Below, piece after piece: positions 43,444-53,376 of a DNA stretch of 64,000 bases. The notes beneath the pieces are model-generated. The model was given only the letters and a program-made list of their open reading frames with translations, was not told the origin of the DNA and did no database searches. Source of the DNA: Cellulomonas persica. GTDB lineage: Bacteria > Actinomycetota > Actinomycetes > Actinomycetales > Cellulomonadaceae. The DNA is taken from positions 16,728 to 80,727 of the forward strand of contig NZ_BJUA01000014.1 of assembly GCF_007989825.1 (NCBI RefSeq), read 5' to 3'. The stretch's first letter is position 1. Each line of letters opens with the position of its first letter. The translations under genes and the position numbers were made by a program.

Positions 43444-44720
43444 CGGGGCTCCAGCACCTCGAGGCCGCCCAGGTAGGGCCGCAGCCCGACCGGGACGTGC
43501 ACCGAACCGTCGGCCCGCTGGTGGTTCTCGAGGATCGCGACGATCCAGCGCGTCGTGGCCAGCGTGCCGTTGAGCGTCGCCACCGGGCGGACCTGGCCGT
43601 CCGCGGTGCGCTCGCGCACGCCCAGGCGACGCGCCTGGAACGTCGTGCAGTTCGACGTCGACGTGAGCTCGAGGTAGCGCTGCTGGCTCGGCAGCCACGC
43701 CTCGCAGTCGAACTTGCGCGCCGCGCTGCTGCCCAGGTCGCCCGCAGCCGTGTCGATCACGCGGAACGGGAGCTCGGCCAGCGCGAGCATCTCCTTCTCC
43801 CACGCGAGGATGCGGCGGTGCTCGGCCTGCGCGTCCTCGACGGTCGTGTACGAGAACGCCTCGACCTTGTGGAACTGGTGCACGCGGATGATGCCGCGCG
43901 TGTCCTTGCCGTACGAGCCGGCCTCGCGCCGGTAGCACGCGCTCCACCCCGCGTAGCGCTTCGGGCCGTCCGACAGGTCGAGGATCTCGCCCGAGTGGTA
44001 GCCCGCGAGCGCGACCTCGCTCGTCCCGACGAGGTACAGGTCGTCGGCCTCGAGGCGGTAGACCTCGTCGGCGTGCGCACCGAGGAAGCCGGTGCCCGCC
44101 ATGACCTCCGGCTTGACCAGCGTCGGCGTGATCACCGGGGTGAATCCCGCCGCGAGCGCCTTGTCGACCGCCGCGTTGAGGAGCGCGAGCTCGAGCCGCG
44201 CCCCGATGCCGGTCAGGTAGTAGAAGCGCGCACCCGAGACCTTAGCGCCGCGCTCGGTGTCGATCGCCTGCAGCCCCTCACCGAGCTCCAGGTGGTCCTT
44301 CACGACGAAGTCCGCGCCGTACTCCGCGGCGAAGTCGCGCGGCGTGCCCACGTGCTCGAGCACGACGTAGTCGTCCTCGCCGCCCGCCGGGACGCCGTCC
44401 TCGACGATGTTGCCGATCCGGCGCGCGAGCTCGTCGGCCTTCGCCTGCGCCGCGTCCGCCTCGGCCTGCAGCGCCTTGACGCGCTCCGCGACCTGCTTGG
44501 CGTGCGCGAGGAGCGCCTGCTTCTCGTCGCCCGTGGCCTGCGCGACCTTCTTGCCGTGCGCCTTCTGCTCGGCGCGCAGCTGCTCGAACTCCGTGAGCGC
44601 GGAACGCCGACGCGCGTCGGCGTCCAGGACCTCGTCGACGAGGCCGGGGTCGTCCCCACGGGTCACCTGGCTGGTACGCACGGTGTCGGGGTCGTCACGC
44701 AGGAGCTTGAGATCGATCAC
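43440..44720 (-). CDS. serS: serine--tRNA ligase
   Basis: A 426-residue class II aminoacyl-tRNA synthetase that charges tRNA-Ser, including the two serine tRNAs in this window. The N-terminal coiled coil (about residues 25-100) is rich in Ala/Lys/Gln. Class II motifs: [15 protein letters not shown] (motif 1 region), [16 protein letters not shown] and [18 protein letters not shown] (motif 2), and [18 protein letters not shown] (motif 3). Length is normal. The start ATG ([11 protein letters not shown]) is the canonical one. First gene of a serS-HAD operon, divergent from the lipid kinase. Confidence 0.97.
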   Translation of the reverse strand: MIDLKLLRDDPDTVRTSQVTRGDDPGLVDEVLDADARRRSALTEFEQLRAEQKAHGKKVAQATGDEKQALLAHAKQVAERVKALQAEADAAQAKADELARRIGNIVEDGVPAGGEDDYVVLEHVGTPRDFAAEYGADFVVKDHLELGEGLQAIDTERGAKVSGARFYYLTGIGARLELALLNAAVDKALAAGFTPVITPTLVKPEVMAGTGFLGAHADEVYRLEADDLYLVGTSEVALAGYHSGEILDLSDGPKRYAGWSACYRREAGSYGKDTRGIIRVHQFHKVEAFSYTTVEDAQAEHRRILAWEKEMLALAELPFRVIDTAAGDLGSSAARKFDCEAWLPSQQRYLELTSTSNCTTFQARRLGVRERTADGQVRPVATLNGTLATTRWIVAILENHQRADGSVHVPVGLRPYLGGLEVLEPR

Positions 44721-44884
44721 CCTCGAAGGCTACCGACCCGGCCGGTGCACGCTGAACCGCATTCGCTCGCGACCGCCGGGCTCGGGCCGCGTCCGGGTGC
44801 CCGACGATCGCCGCCCACGCACACCGCCGGGTGAACGGCCGCATTCCAGGCGACCAGCGGCGACGCGCTGGGTAGGTTGCGCAT

Positions 44885-46024
44885 GTGAGGTGGGAGGCCT
44901 GGGTCGCGGTCGTCGCCGGTGTGCTGGCGCTGGCCGCCCTCGTCGTCGCCGCCGTCGTGGCCGCCCGCCAGCGCGACCTGCGCCGACGGCTCGAGAGCTC
45001 GACCGTCATCAGCAGCCCGCGCGCGCAGTCGCTCGGCCGCGAGGTGCGCGAGCGCGGGCAGCAGCTCGCGTTCGTCGCCAACCCCACCAAGCCCGACGTG
45101 CCCGCGCTGCGCGTGGCGATCGAACGCGCCGCGCGCGAGCACGACCTGCCGCAGCCGCTGTGGTTCGAGACGACCGTCGAGGACCCCGGCGTGGGCCAGG
45201 CCAGGGACGCGATCACCAACGGCGCCGACGTCGTCGTGGCCGTCGGCGGCGACGGGACGGTCCGCGCGGTCGCGTCCGCGCTCGTCGGCACCGGCATCCC
45301 GATGGGTCTGCTGCCGCTCGGCACCGGCAACCTGCTCGCACGCAACCTCGACATCCCGGTCGGCAACCCGCTCGCGGCGCTCGAGGTGGCCCTCGGCGGC
45401 CGGGACCGCACGATCGACGTCGGCTGGCTCACGGTCGTGCACGCCGCGCACCTCGCGGAGACCGACGGGATCCGCGCGCACAACGACGACGAGCACCTCT
45501 TCCTCGTCATCGCCGGGCTCGGCTTCGACGCGGCGATGGTCGCCGACACCGACGACGACCTCAAGGCGCGCGTCGGGTGGATCGCCTACTTCGTCGCCGG
45601 GATCAAGCACCTGCACGGCCGCCGCACGCGCGTGCACGTGCGCATCGACGACTCCCCCGCGACGTCGGCCCGCCTGCGCAGCCTGCTCGTCGGCAACTGC
45701 GGCAAGCTCCCCGGCGGCCTGACCCTCCTGCCCGACGCGGTCGTCGACGACGGCTGGCTCGACGTCGCGGCGATCGACACGCGCGGCGGTGTCGCCGGCT
45801 GGGCGCAGCTGTTCGGGGAGGTCGTGCTGCAGGGTGTCGGCGTCAAGGGGATGCCCAAGGGCGTCGGCCGCATCGACCACACGCGTGCCCGCCACATCCG
45901 GGTCGTCGTCTCGGGCGGCGAGCAGGCGCAGGTCGACGGCGAGGTGATCGGGCGCGTCACCGAGGTCACGGCACGCGTCGACCCCGACGCGCTCGTCGTC
46001 CGGGCGCCGCGCGTCGCCGGCTGA
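44885..46024 (+). CDS. diacylglycerol/lipid kinase family protein
   Basis: A 379-residue protein of the DagK catalytic family. It begins with a membrane helix (residues 3-26), then the catalytic domain: AFVANPTKP, GGDGTVRAVASAL (nucleotide-binding, about 118-130) and LPLGTGNLLARN (about 143-154). The C-terminal half is the second kinase lobe (GNCGKLPGGLTLLPDAVVDDGWLDV). It phosphorylates a lipid or diacylglycerol-like alcohol at the membrane (family knowledge). GTG start. It lies between serS (divergent) and the GntR gene. Confidence 0.93.
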   Translation: MRWEAWVAVVAGVLALAALVVAAVVAARQRDLRRRLESSTVISSPRAQSLGREVRERGQQLAFVANPTKPDVPALRVAIERAAREHDLPQPLWFETTVEDPGVGQARDAITNGADVVVAVGGDGTVRAVASALVGTGIPMGLLPLGTGNLLARNLDIPVGNPLAALEVALGGRDRTIDVGWLTVVHAAHLAETDGIRAHNDDEHLFLVIAGLGFDAAMVADTDDDLKARVGWIAYFVAGIKHLHGRRTRVHVRIDDSPATSARLRSLLVGNCGKLPGGLTLLPDAVVDDGWLDVAAIDTRGGVAGWAQLFGEVVLQGVGVKGMPKGVGRIDHTRARHIRVVVSGGEQAQVDGEVIGRVTEVTARVDPDALVVRAPRVAG

Positions 46025-46141
46025 GCCCGCCCCTGCGACCAGCGCCGGGCCGGGGCCGGGGCCGGGACGTGGGTCCCTCGTGCCCCTGCGTGTGCGTGCA
46101 TACGCTCGAACGGACTCGCCCCATCTCGCGCAGGAGGCACC

Positions 46142-46828
46142 ATGCCCGTCCCCTCTCAGACCGCAGCGGTCGAGTCCGGGCGGCTGCTCCTGGCGGACAT
46201 CGTGTACGAGCGCCTCATGGCGGTCATCGTCAGCGGCGAGCTCGCCCCGGGCGAGGTCGTGCGCGAGGAGGAGATCGGCGCGTGGCTGTCCGTGTCGCGC
46301 ACGCCCGTGCGCGACGCGATGCGCCGGCTCGGCGACCAGGACCTGCTCGCCTACCAGCCCAACCGCGGCTCGCGCGTCGCGCCGCTCGACCCGCACCACC
46401 TCGACGACGTGCTCGACGTCGTCGCGACGCTCTGCGGCCAGGCCGCCGCGCGCGTCGCACCCGACCTCGGCGCGGCGGACCTGGCGGTCGTCGAGGCGCA
46501 CCTCGAGCAGGCGACCAAGGCCCACGCGAACGGTGAGGGCATCACGCGCGCGCTCGAGCTGGACGCCGCGTTCGACGTGCTGCTGGAGCGCGCGGGCAAC
46601 CGCATGCTGACCCGCACGGTCGTCGGGATGCGCCCGCACGTGGACCGGCTGCTCGGCCTGCTGCCCGGCTACCCGGAGCCGCAGGTCGTCGAGAGCAAGA
46701 CCGCCGCGCTCGTCGAGGCGCTGCGCTCGCGCGACCCGCGGACGGCGGGCGACGCGGTGCACGACCTGGTGCTCGAGCTCGGCCGCACGCTCATGGCGGA
46801 GGCGGTCCGGCGGGGGCTGGCGGCCTGA
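46142..46828 (+). CDS. GntR-family transcriptional regulator (FCD domain)
   Basis: A 228-residue regulator. The winged helix-turn-helix is at about residues 20-80: VYERLMAVIVSGELAPGEVV, EEEIGAWLSVSRTPVRDAMRRLGDQDLL. The FCD effector domain (about 90-220) is all helical; metal-ligand histidines are partly preserved (RPHVDRLLG). AGGAGG is 5 nt before the ATG. The ligand is likely an organic acid or sugar acid (family knowledge). It converges with pheA; no adjacent target operon is evident. Confidence 0.92.
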   Translation: MPVPSQTAAVESGRLLLADIVYERLMAVIVSGELAPGEVVREEEIGAWLSVSRTPVRDAMRRLGDQDLLAYQPNRGSRVAPLDPHHLDDVLDVVATLCGQAAARVAPDLGAADLAVVEAHLEQATKAHANGEGITRALELDAAFDVLLERAGNRMLTRTVVGMRPHVDRLLGLLPGYPEPQVVESKTAALVEALRSRDPRTAGDAVHDLVLELGRTLMAEAVRRGLAA

Positions 46829-46855
46829 GCCGCGTCGCGCGTCGCGACCCGCCGG

Positions 46856-47842
46856 TCAGGACGCGCGGCCCGCGCGCACGTCGTCGAGCCACCCGCGTGC
46901 AGCGACGAACTCCGCGTCGCTCGTCCCCACGTGCACCGTGGGGCGCACCGCGTCCGCGCGCGGGTAGGAGCCCAGGAAGCGCACGTACGGGCAGCGGCGG
47001 TGCAGGCCCATGAGCGCCTCGCCCACGCGCTCGTCGCTCACGTGCCCCTCGGCGTCGATCGAGAACGAATACCGGCCGAGCGCGTCGCCGATCGGCCGCG
47101 ACTCGATGCGGGACAGGTTCACGCCGCGCGTCGCGAACTGCTCGAGCATGGACAGCAGCGCACCGGCCTCGTTGTCGGGCAGGTGCACGACGAGGGTCGT
47201 CTTGTCCGCGCCGGTGGGCGCGGGGATCTGCCCGGGGTGCCCGACGACGACGAACCGCGTGACGGCCGACGCGTTGTCGGCCACCTCCTGCGCGAGCGGC
47301 GTCAGGCCGTACGTCTCGACCGCGGGCGGGGGCACGAGCGCGGCGTCGAAGCCGAGGTCCGCCGTCGACCCCTGCGCGGCCGCGTCGGACAGCAGCGCGG
47401 CGGGTGCGGTGTTCGACGTCGCGGGGACGTGCACGACCCCGGGCAGGTGGCGCGCGAGCCAGCGGCGGCACTGCACCCACGCGTGCGGGTGGGCCGAGAT
47501 GCGCCGCACGTCGCTCAGCGCGGTGCCCGGCGCGGCCGCGAGCGTGAACTGCACCGGGACCAGCACCTCGCGCAGCAGCACGAGCGGCGAGCCCACCGCG
47601 AGGGAGTCGAGCGTCGCGGTCACGCCGCCCTCGACGGTCGACTCGATCGCGACGACCGCGTGGTCGGCCACCCCCTCGCGCACCGCGTCGATCGCGGACG
47701 CGACGTCGACCTGCGGCAGGTACACGGCCTCGTCGGGCGAGGCGACCTGGCGCAGCGCGGCCTCGGTGAACGTCCCGGCGGGGCCGAGGTAGGCGTAGCG
47801 CAGGGGGCGCTGCCGGTCGTCGTCAGGCTGGCTCGTGGACAT
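46856..47842 (-). CDS. pheA: prephenate dehydratase
   Basis: A 328-residue monofunctional prephenate dehydratase that converts prephenate to phenylpyruvate in phenylalanine synthesis. The PDT domain starts YAYLGPAGTFTEAAL and has VVAIESTVEGGVTATLDSL and the catalytic TSNTAPAAL region (TRF at TRFVVV). The ACT domain (about residues 218-290) contains GALLSMLEQFATRGVNLSRIESRP, the phenylalanine-binding ESRP motif for feedback inhibition. Its start overlaps the 3' end of the giant membrane gene by 20 bp. A 40-residue C-terminal extension follows the ACT domain. Confidence 0.96.
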   Translation of the reverse strand: MSTSQPDDDRQRPLRYAYLGPAGTFTEAALRQVASPDEAVYLPQVDVASAIDAVREGVADHAVVAIESTVEGGVTATLDSLAVGSPLVLLREVLVPVQFTLAAAPGTALSDVRRISAHPHAWVQCRRWLARHLPGVVHVPATSNTAPAALLSDAAAQGSTADLGFDAALVPPPAVETYGLTPLAQEVADNASAVTRFVVVGHPGQIPAPTGADKTTLVVHLPDNEAGALLSMLEQFATRGVNLSRIESRPIGDALGRYSFSIDAEGHVSDERVGEALMGLHRRCPYVRFLGSYPRADAVRPTVHVGTSDAEFVAARGWLDDVRAGRAS

Positions 47843-50800
47843 CGTGGCCGTCCGGTCGGGGTGCGGTGGGGTCGTGCTGGGCAGGGTAGTCGTCGGCGAC
47901 GGCGCGCAGCCCGAGCGTCCCGAGCAGCGGCACCGCGGCCACCAGGATCACGGTGGCGATGCGCACGCCGTAGTCGTTGACGAGCCCGCCCGCGACGGCC
48001 GCGACCAGCAGGCCGACGACCACGGGGCGCGCGGGCGGCCAGCGTCGTTCGAGCAGGTCCCACGCGGGGACCCGCACGCGCGAGCGCGGCCACAGCACGA
48101 CGACCGTGAGGACGACGACCGCGAGCGTGAGCACCGCGATCCACCCGCTCGTCACGGTGTCCGCGGCGTACCCGAGCTTGCGCGAGATCGTCTCGGACGC
48201 CGACCCGTCCACGACGCGCTGCACGAACACGCCCAGGTGGGTGCGCTCCGCGGCCGGCCGCAGCCAGTCGAGCACGGCGATCCCGCCGACGAGCACGACG
48301 CCCGCGACACCGGCGACCACCAGGCGCTGCCACGTGACGCGCACGCCGGCGACGCCGAGCACCACGACGAGGCCCGCGGGGACGAGCACGAGCCCGCCGC
48401 CCACGTCCGCGCCGAGTGCGGGCCACAGGTCCACGACGAGCGCGACGAGGCACACGGCCGCGGCGGCCGCGGTGCCGAGCAGGCGGCGGCCGCGCTGCAC
48501 GAGCGCCCAGCCGACGATCGCGGCCGTGACCAGCGCCGCGACCACGTAGAACGAGTACGTCGGGTTGCCGAAGCCGTAGAACCGGCCGCCGAGCGTGACG
48601 GCGGGCCCCTGCGGGCTGCCGCGGTGCAGCGGCGTGCCGAGCACCGCGTCGAGCGTGAGCACCACGAACGTCACGCCCGCGACCACGCCCGGGCCGAGGG
48701 TGAGCGGCCGCCGTGGGGCGAGCGCCGCCACACCCGCGACCGCCGCGGTGCCCGCCGCGAGGCCGAGCCACAGGTTGCGGCCCGGGTCGACGTAGCGCCA
48801 CCACGACGTCGTCGTCATGAGGAACAGGCCCACCGGGAGCGCCGCGAGCGCGAGCAGCACCGCGTCCGCGACGCGGCGCAGGCGCTCGGCGAGCGCGGGC
48901 CGGCTGCGCGCGAGACGCGGACCGAGCACGGCGGCCGCCGCGACGACGAGCAGGCCCAGCACGAGCGGCGGGTTCGTGACGGGCGACGACGTGCCGCGCA
49001 GGGCGCGGTCCCGGACCGAGAGCTCGGCGAGCTGGCGCACCGTCGTCGCGACCGCCGCGGGGCGGTCCTCGCCCACGCGCACGGGTGAGCCCGCGAAGTC
49101 GTCGGAGATCGACGCGTCCGCGTGCGTCAGCAGCGCGACCGGCACGTCGAGGAGCCGGAACACCCCGACCCAGCGCGTGGCCGCGCTGCCGAGGAAGCCC
49201 GCCCCCGTGGCCGGGTCGCCGATGCCGACGCCGAGCGCGACCGGTCCGCGCTGGGCACGTCCGGTGTCGACGACGAGCACGGTCGCCTCGTCGGGCGCGA
49301 CACGCAGCACGCGCGCGACCGCGCGGTCCACCGCACGCAACGCGTCACGCTGGGCGTCCTCGCCGAGCACGTCGAGCAGCACCGGCTCGACCGCGGCCGA
49401 GCCCGCGTCGACGACCGTCGTCGGGCACGCGAACGCGTCGTCCGGGTCCGCGAGCGCGGCCTCGAACGAGCGGTACCGCGCGAGCGAGCCGTCGGGCTGC
49501 GCGAGCGCGAGGGCCGCGCCCTGGCCGATCGCGGTGCTGCACGTGCCCGCCGCGGCCAGGCCCGCACCGAGCGCCCCGAGCCTCGGCCGGAACTCCGAGC
49601 GGCTCTGCAGCGCGACCAGCTGGTCCCAGTGCTGGACGGTCGCGCCGCCCGCGGCGTCCGGGGTGACGCCCCAGCTCGCGCACGACCACCGGCCGCCGGT
49701 CGTGCTGCCCGTGACGGGCGCGCGGCCCGACGACAGCGCGAGCCAGCCGCCCGACGCGCACCACGCGTTGCGGCCCGACGCACCGGGCGTGACGCCGCCC
49801 GCGGGCGCGCCGTCGCGCAGCAGGCTCCACAGCGTGGGCGTCTCGACGCGGTCGACGTCGGACCAGTCCACGCCGGCCGTCCCGACGAGCACGACCGGCT
49901 GGTCCGCGGGCATCGCCGAGGTCCCGTTGCCCGTCGTGACGTCGCCCGCGACCGCGGCGGGCAGCGGGACGGCGACGGTCGCGACGAGCAGCGTCGCGAG
50001 CAGGCCGCCGCCCGTCGCGACGAGCACCGCGGGCATGCGGTGCAGCGGGGCGCGCACGGGTGCGGGGTCGTCGGGCAGCTGCGCCCACCGGTCGTGCGCG
50101 AGCGAGCCGAGCAGCAGCGCACCCGCGACCGCGAGCACCGCGCTCGCCACGACGACGCCCGAGTCGTTGAGCACCGAGCCGAGGACCGCGGCGACGACGA
50201 CCGCGAGCAGCGTGCGCCGCAGGCCCGTCCAGCTCACGTAGAGGCGGCGCAGCGCGGCCGGACGCCACCGGTCCGGGCCGACGAGCACCGCGCACACGGC
50301 GACGCACACGACCGCCGCGACCATGCCGACGGGGTCGGAGACGGTGGCCCACGCGCCCGCGGCCTTGCCCGCGACGACGTCCGCCGCGTCGCCGTCGAGC
50401 ACGCGCTGCACGAACTGACCCAGGTGCGAGCCCCGGCCGGGCCGCGCCCAGTCGACGATCGACACGAACGCCACGACCGCGACCGCCGCGCCCACGTACG
50501 CGAGGACTCGTCGGACCCCGATCGCCCCGCCCGCCACCCCGACGAGCAGCACCGCGAACGCGGGCACGAGCGCGAGCACCCCGCCGAAGTCCGCGCCGAA
50601 CGCGGGCCAGCCGTCGACGACGACCGACACGAGCCCGACGAGCGCGACACCCATGAGAGCGAGCCGGCGGCTCCCGCGGTCGATCGCGTACGCGGCGAAG
50701 CCCGCCGCGAGCACCAGCCCGGCCGCGGCGTACACCCCGAACGTCGTGTTGCCGAACCCGTAGTAGCGCGCGCCGAGCGTCGAGATCCCCAGGACCGAAC

Positions 50801-52328
50801 CCTGCTGCAGCACGGTCCCGGTCACGCCGTCGACCGTCACGACGAGCCACGTCACGCCCGCCGTCGCGGTCGCGAGCCGCCACCGGCTCGGCGGCAGCAG
50901 CCGTGCGACGCCCCACGCCACCAGGGCCATGCCGACCGTCGCCGCGCCCCACCACGCCGCCGCGGAGAACAGCGGTGCGGGCGAGCCCCACCACCGCGCG
51001 AGCGCCGCGAGCAGCGCCCCCACGGGCGTGCACGCACCCAGCAGCAGCAGCGCGACGGTCAGGCGGCGCAGCGCGGGTGCGGGTACGCGGCGGCGGCGCC
51101 GCAGCACCGCGACCGCGCCGACCGCGAGCGCGCACGCCCCGCCCACGACCGCCAGCAGGAGCGGCAGCAGGTGCGGCGCGATCGTCGTCATCTCGGTCAG
51201 GTACCGGCGGTTCTCGACCGTGCGGTCCGCGGTCATGCGGCGCTCGGCGCTCACCCGCAGCGGCGCGCCGTCGAGCTCCGAGGTGTCCGCGCCGGCCGCG
51301 TCGACGAGCGTCGCGGACAGGTCGGTGAGCGTGACGATGCCCGTGCGGCGCGTCGAGTCCGAGGTCAGCCAGCCGACGGTCCCGCCGCCGGCCTCCCACT
51401 GCACGACGGCCTGCAGCCCCGTCTCACCTGCCGGGCCGTCGGACGTGCCGGCGACGACCACGCGCGTGCCGGTGTCGACCGCCGCGACGATCCGGCGCAG
51501 CTCGTCGTCGAGGAGCGACAGCGCGTCGCGACGCTCGGTGCGGTCCGCGGGCAGGTCGCCGCCGTCGAGGACCGTGACCGGGCAGGCCGCGAGGGCCGCG
51601 TCGCCCACCGCGCCGAGGTGCGGTGCGTACCGCTCGAGCCGGCCCTGCGCGTCGGCGAGCGCGATCGCGGCGCCCGGGCCGAGCGCGGTCGTGCAGCGCT
51701 GCGTGGTCGCGACGAGGGTCGCGACCGTGCCGGGCTCGCCGTACGAGCCCGCGGGGACGTCGTCCGACGGCGGGTCGACGAGCTCGTCCCACCCCTCGAC
51801 ACCCGCCGGGGCCGGCGACGTGCCGCCCGTGCTCACCGCGGGCATGGGCGGGCAGTCGTCGACGGCGTCGCCCGTGCCGTCGTCGGAGCCGTCGCCGTCG
51901 GAGCCGTCGGAGCTGTCGGAGCCGTCCTGCCCGGCTGACCCGGACGGTGCGACCTCCGACACGCTCACGGGCGGTACGCGCCGGCCCGCGGAGATCGTCA
52001 GCCACCCGCCGAGGCGGCACATCTGCGCCGACGACGTGTGCACCGAGATCGACCCGACCGAGCCCTCGGCGACCATCCGCCACAGCGTCGGCGTGCCCGT
52101 GCGGTCCACGTCGTCCCAGTGCAGCCCGCCCACGCCGACGAGGACCACCGGACGCGCGTCGGCGATCTCGTCCGTCGCGGGCTGCGCCGCCGCGCCCGAG
52201 GCTCCCCCGACGAGCAACCCCGCACCGAGCACCGCCCCGAGGGTCCCGATCAGGGCACGACGCACCGTCAGGGCAGCCCGCACGGCCCGCACCCCACGGC
52301 GCGCGCGGGCAGGGCGGTGGTCGGGCAC
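47823..52328 (-). CDS. giant internally duplicated membrane protein with phosphatase-like domains
   Basis: A 1501-residue protein with an N-terminal signal-anchor helix (about residues 25-50). It consists of two tandem homologous halves, about 57-790 and 808-1490. Each starts with a ~280-residue extracellular domain resembling the alkaline-phosphatase superfamily (RPVVLVGVGGLHWDDVD in one, QPVVLVGTAGVDWSDVD in the other, then PTLW) and ends in about ten membrane helices. Shared motifs include GARYYGFGN / GGRFYGFGN, GADFGG / GADVGG, HLGQFVQRVLDG / HLGVFVQRVVDG. The metal-binding Asp expected after the first strand is Gly or Ala in both halves, so catalysis is doubtful. GTG at 52328 is a best guess. 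It lies between a GT2 glycosyltransferase gene and pheA. Confidence 0.85.
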   Translation of the reverse strand: MPDHRPARARRGVRAVRAALTVRRALIGTLGAVLGAGLLVGGASGAAAQPATDEIADARPVVLVGVGGLHWDDVDRTGTPTLWRMVAEGSVGSISVHTSSAQMCRLGGWLTISAGRRVPPVSVSEVAPSGSAGQDGSDSSDGSDGDGSDDGTGDAVDDCPPMPAVSTGGTSPAPAGVEGWDELVDPPSDDVPAGSYGEPGTVATLVATTQRCTTALGPGAAIALADAQGRLERYAPHLGAVGDAALAACPVTVLDGGDLPADRTERRDALSLLDDELRRIVAAVDTGTRVVVAGTSDGPAGETGLQAVVQWEAGGGTVGWLTSDSTRRTGIVTLTDLSATLVDAAGADTSELDGAPLRVSAERRMTADRTVENRRYLTEMTTIAPHLLPLLLAVVGGACALAVGAVAVLRRRRRVPAPALRRLTVALLLLGACTPVGALLAALARWWGSPAPLFSAAAWWGAATVGMALVAWGVARLLPPSRWRLATATAGVTWLVVTVDGVTGTVLQQGSVLGISTLGARYYGFGNTTFGVYAAAGLVLAAGFAAYAIDRGSRRLALMGVALVGLVSVVVDGWPAFGADFGGVLALVPAFAVLLVGVAGGAIGVRRVLAYVGAAVAVVAFVSIVDWARPGRGSHLGQFVQRVLDGDAADVVAGKAAGAWATVSDPVGMVAAVVCVAVCAVLVGPDRWRPAALRRLYVSWTGLRRTLLAVVVAAVLGSVLNDSGVVVASAVLAVAGALLLGSLAHDRWAQLPDDPAPVRAPLHRMPAVLVATGGGLLATLLVATVAVPLPAAVAGDVTTGNGTSAMPADQPVVLVGTAGVDWSDVDRVETPTLWSLLRDGAPAGGVTPGASGRNAWCASGGWLALSSGRAPVTGSTTGGRWSCASWGVTPDAAGGATVQHWDQLVALQSRSEFRPRLGALGAGLAAAGTCSTAIGQGAALALAQPDGSLARYRSFEAALADPDDAFACPTTVVDAGSAAVEPVLLDVLGEDAQRDALRAVDRAVARVLRVAPDEATVLVVDTGRAQRGPVALGVGIGDPATGAGFLGSAATRWVGVFRLLDVPVALLTHADASISDDFAGSPVRVGEDRPAAVATTVRQLAELSVRDRALRGTSSPVTNPPLVLGLLVVAAAAVLGPRLARSRPALAERLRRVADAVLLALAALPVGLFLMTTTSWWRYVDPGRNLWLGLAAGTAAVAGVAALAPRRPLTLGPGVVAGVTFVVLTLDAVLGTPLHRGSPQGPAVTLGGRFYGFGNPTYSFYVVAALVTAAIVGWALVQRGRRLLGTAAAAAVCLVALVVDLWPALGADVGGGLVLVPAGLVVVLGVAGVRVTWQRLVVAGVAGVVLVGGIAVLDWLRPAAERTHLGVFVQRVVDGSASETISRKLGYAADTVTSGWIAVLTLAVVVLTVVVLWPRSRVRVPAWDLLERRWPPARPVVVGLLVAAVAGGLVNDYGVRIATVILVAAVPLLGTLGLRAVADDYPAQHDPTAPRPDGHDVHEPA

Positions 52329-52357
52329 TCGTCCAGGGTAGGGCGAGCCGGTCGCGC

Positions 52358-53209
52358 TCAGCGGTGGGTCGCCGGACGCGAGGGCGTGACGGTCCGCTTG
52401 ACCGACCCCGCCGCGGCCCGCAGCCGACGCGCGTTCGCCGCGAGCTGCACGTCGCGGTACTGCGCGGCCCGGTGGAGCTGTCCGCGCAGGTCCGAGCCCG
52501 ACGGGCGGTGCCGCAGCTCGCACGGCACCTCGACCACGCGGAAGCCCTGCCGCAGCAGGTCGATCGTCATGCCCGTCTCGACGCCCCAGCCGTGCGCGAG
52601 CGGCGTCGCCGCCTCGAACGCCTCCCGGGTCAGGCAGCGCATGCCGGACAGGGGCTGCGTCGGCGTCCAGCCGGTCAGCGACGCGATCGCGCGGCGTGCG
52701 GCGCCCACGACGATCCCGCGGCCACCCGCGCCCGGCTGCGGCGGGAGCAGCGCGATCGCGAGGTCCGTGTGTCCCTCGAGCACCGGCGGGACGAGCGGCG
52801 CGGTGTTGACGGCCGTCTCCGCGAGGTCGCCGTCGATGAACAGCAGGACGCGCGGCGGGCGGTCCGGGGCGTCGCGCATCGCGACGACCGCGGCGCCGGT
52901 CTCCATCGCGGCGGCCTTGCCGCGGTTGTGCGAGTGCCGCACGACGACCGCACCGGCCTCACGCGCGACGTGCTGGGTGTTGTCCTCGGAGCCGTCGTCG
53001 ACGACGAGCACGAGGTCGACGTGCGGGATCGCCTTGGCCGAGCGGACGGTGGCCGCGATGCGCCGCGACTCGTCCTTCGCCGGGATGATCACGGCCACGC
53101 GCTGGCGCACGCGCGGTCCGGAGGGGGTGCGGCCGACGGCCTTCGCCGACGAGCCACCGGCCGGGGTCCCGGGCTCGTCACCTGCGGGGTCGGCGGGAAC
53201 GGGGGGCAT
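52358..53209 (-). CDS. family 2 glycosyltransferase
   Basis: A 283-residue GT-A-fold glycosyltransferase. A disordered head of about 35 residues is followed by RVAVIIPAKDESRRIAATV, VDDGSEDNTQHVAREAG, HNRGKAAAMETGAAV and the DxD-like FIDGDLAET. The TGWTPTQPLSGMRCLTREAF block is like polyprenyl-phosphate or GpgS-like transferases. The ATG at 53209 follows an in-frame GTG. It is first of an operon with the duplicated membrane protein (29-bp gap) and pheA. A role in building an envelope glycan or glycolipid with that protein is inferred. Confidence 0.9.
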   Translation of the reverse strand: MPPVPADPAGDEPGTPAGGSSAKAVGRTPSGPRVRQRVAVIIPAKDESRRIAATVRSAKAIPHVDLVLVVDDGSEDNTQHVAREAGAVVVRHSHNRGKAAAMETGAAVVAMRDAPDRPPRVLLFIDGDLAETAVNTAPLVPPVLEGHTDLAIALLPPQPGAGGRGIVVGAARRAIASLTGWTPTQPLSGMRCLTREAFEAATPLAHGWGVETGMTIDLLRQGFRVVEVPCELRHRPSGSDLRGQLHRAAQYRDVQLAANARRLRAAAGSVKRTVTPSRPATHR

Positions 53210-53376
53210 CACAGCGTCAGCCTATCGACGTGGGGCACCCTCGCCGCACGAGGACGGGCCTGTGTCCGGCGACGACACGGAACCCGCACGCGACGTCCAC
53301 CAGGACGCCGTGCAGGCGGGGCTCGTCGGCCCCGCCCGGCGGCCGGGCGCCACCGTCCCCGGCGCGCGTGCGGCCC

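Noticed and set aside
44721..44884. T-box or other tRNA-sensing leader upstream of serS
   Set aside because: The 164-bp spacer shows no T-box sequence or specifier hairpin.
44717..46762. 681-codon frame opposite the lipid kinase and GntR genes
   Set aside because: It spans two well-supported genes and their intergenic region; low-complexity charged composition.
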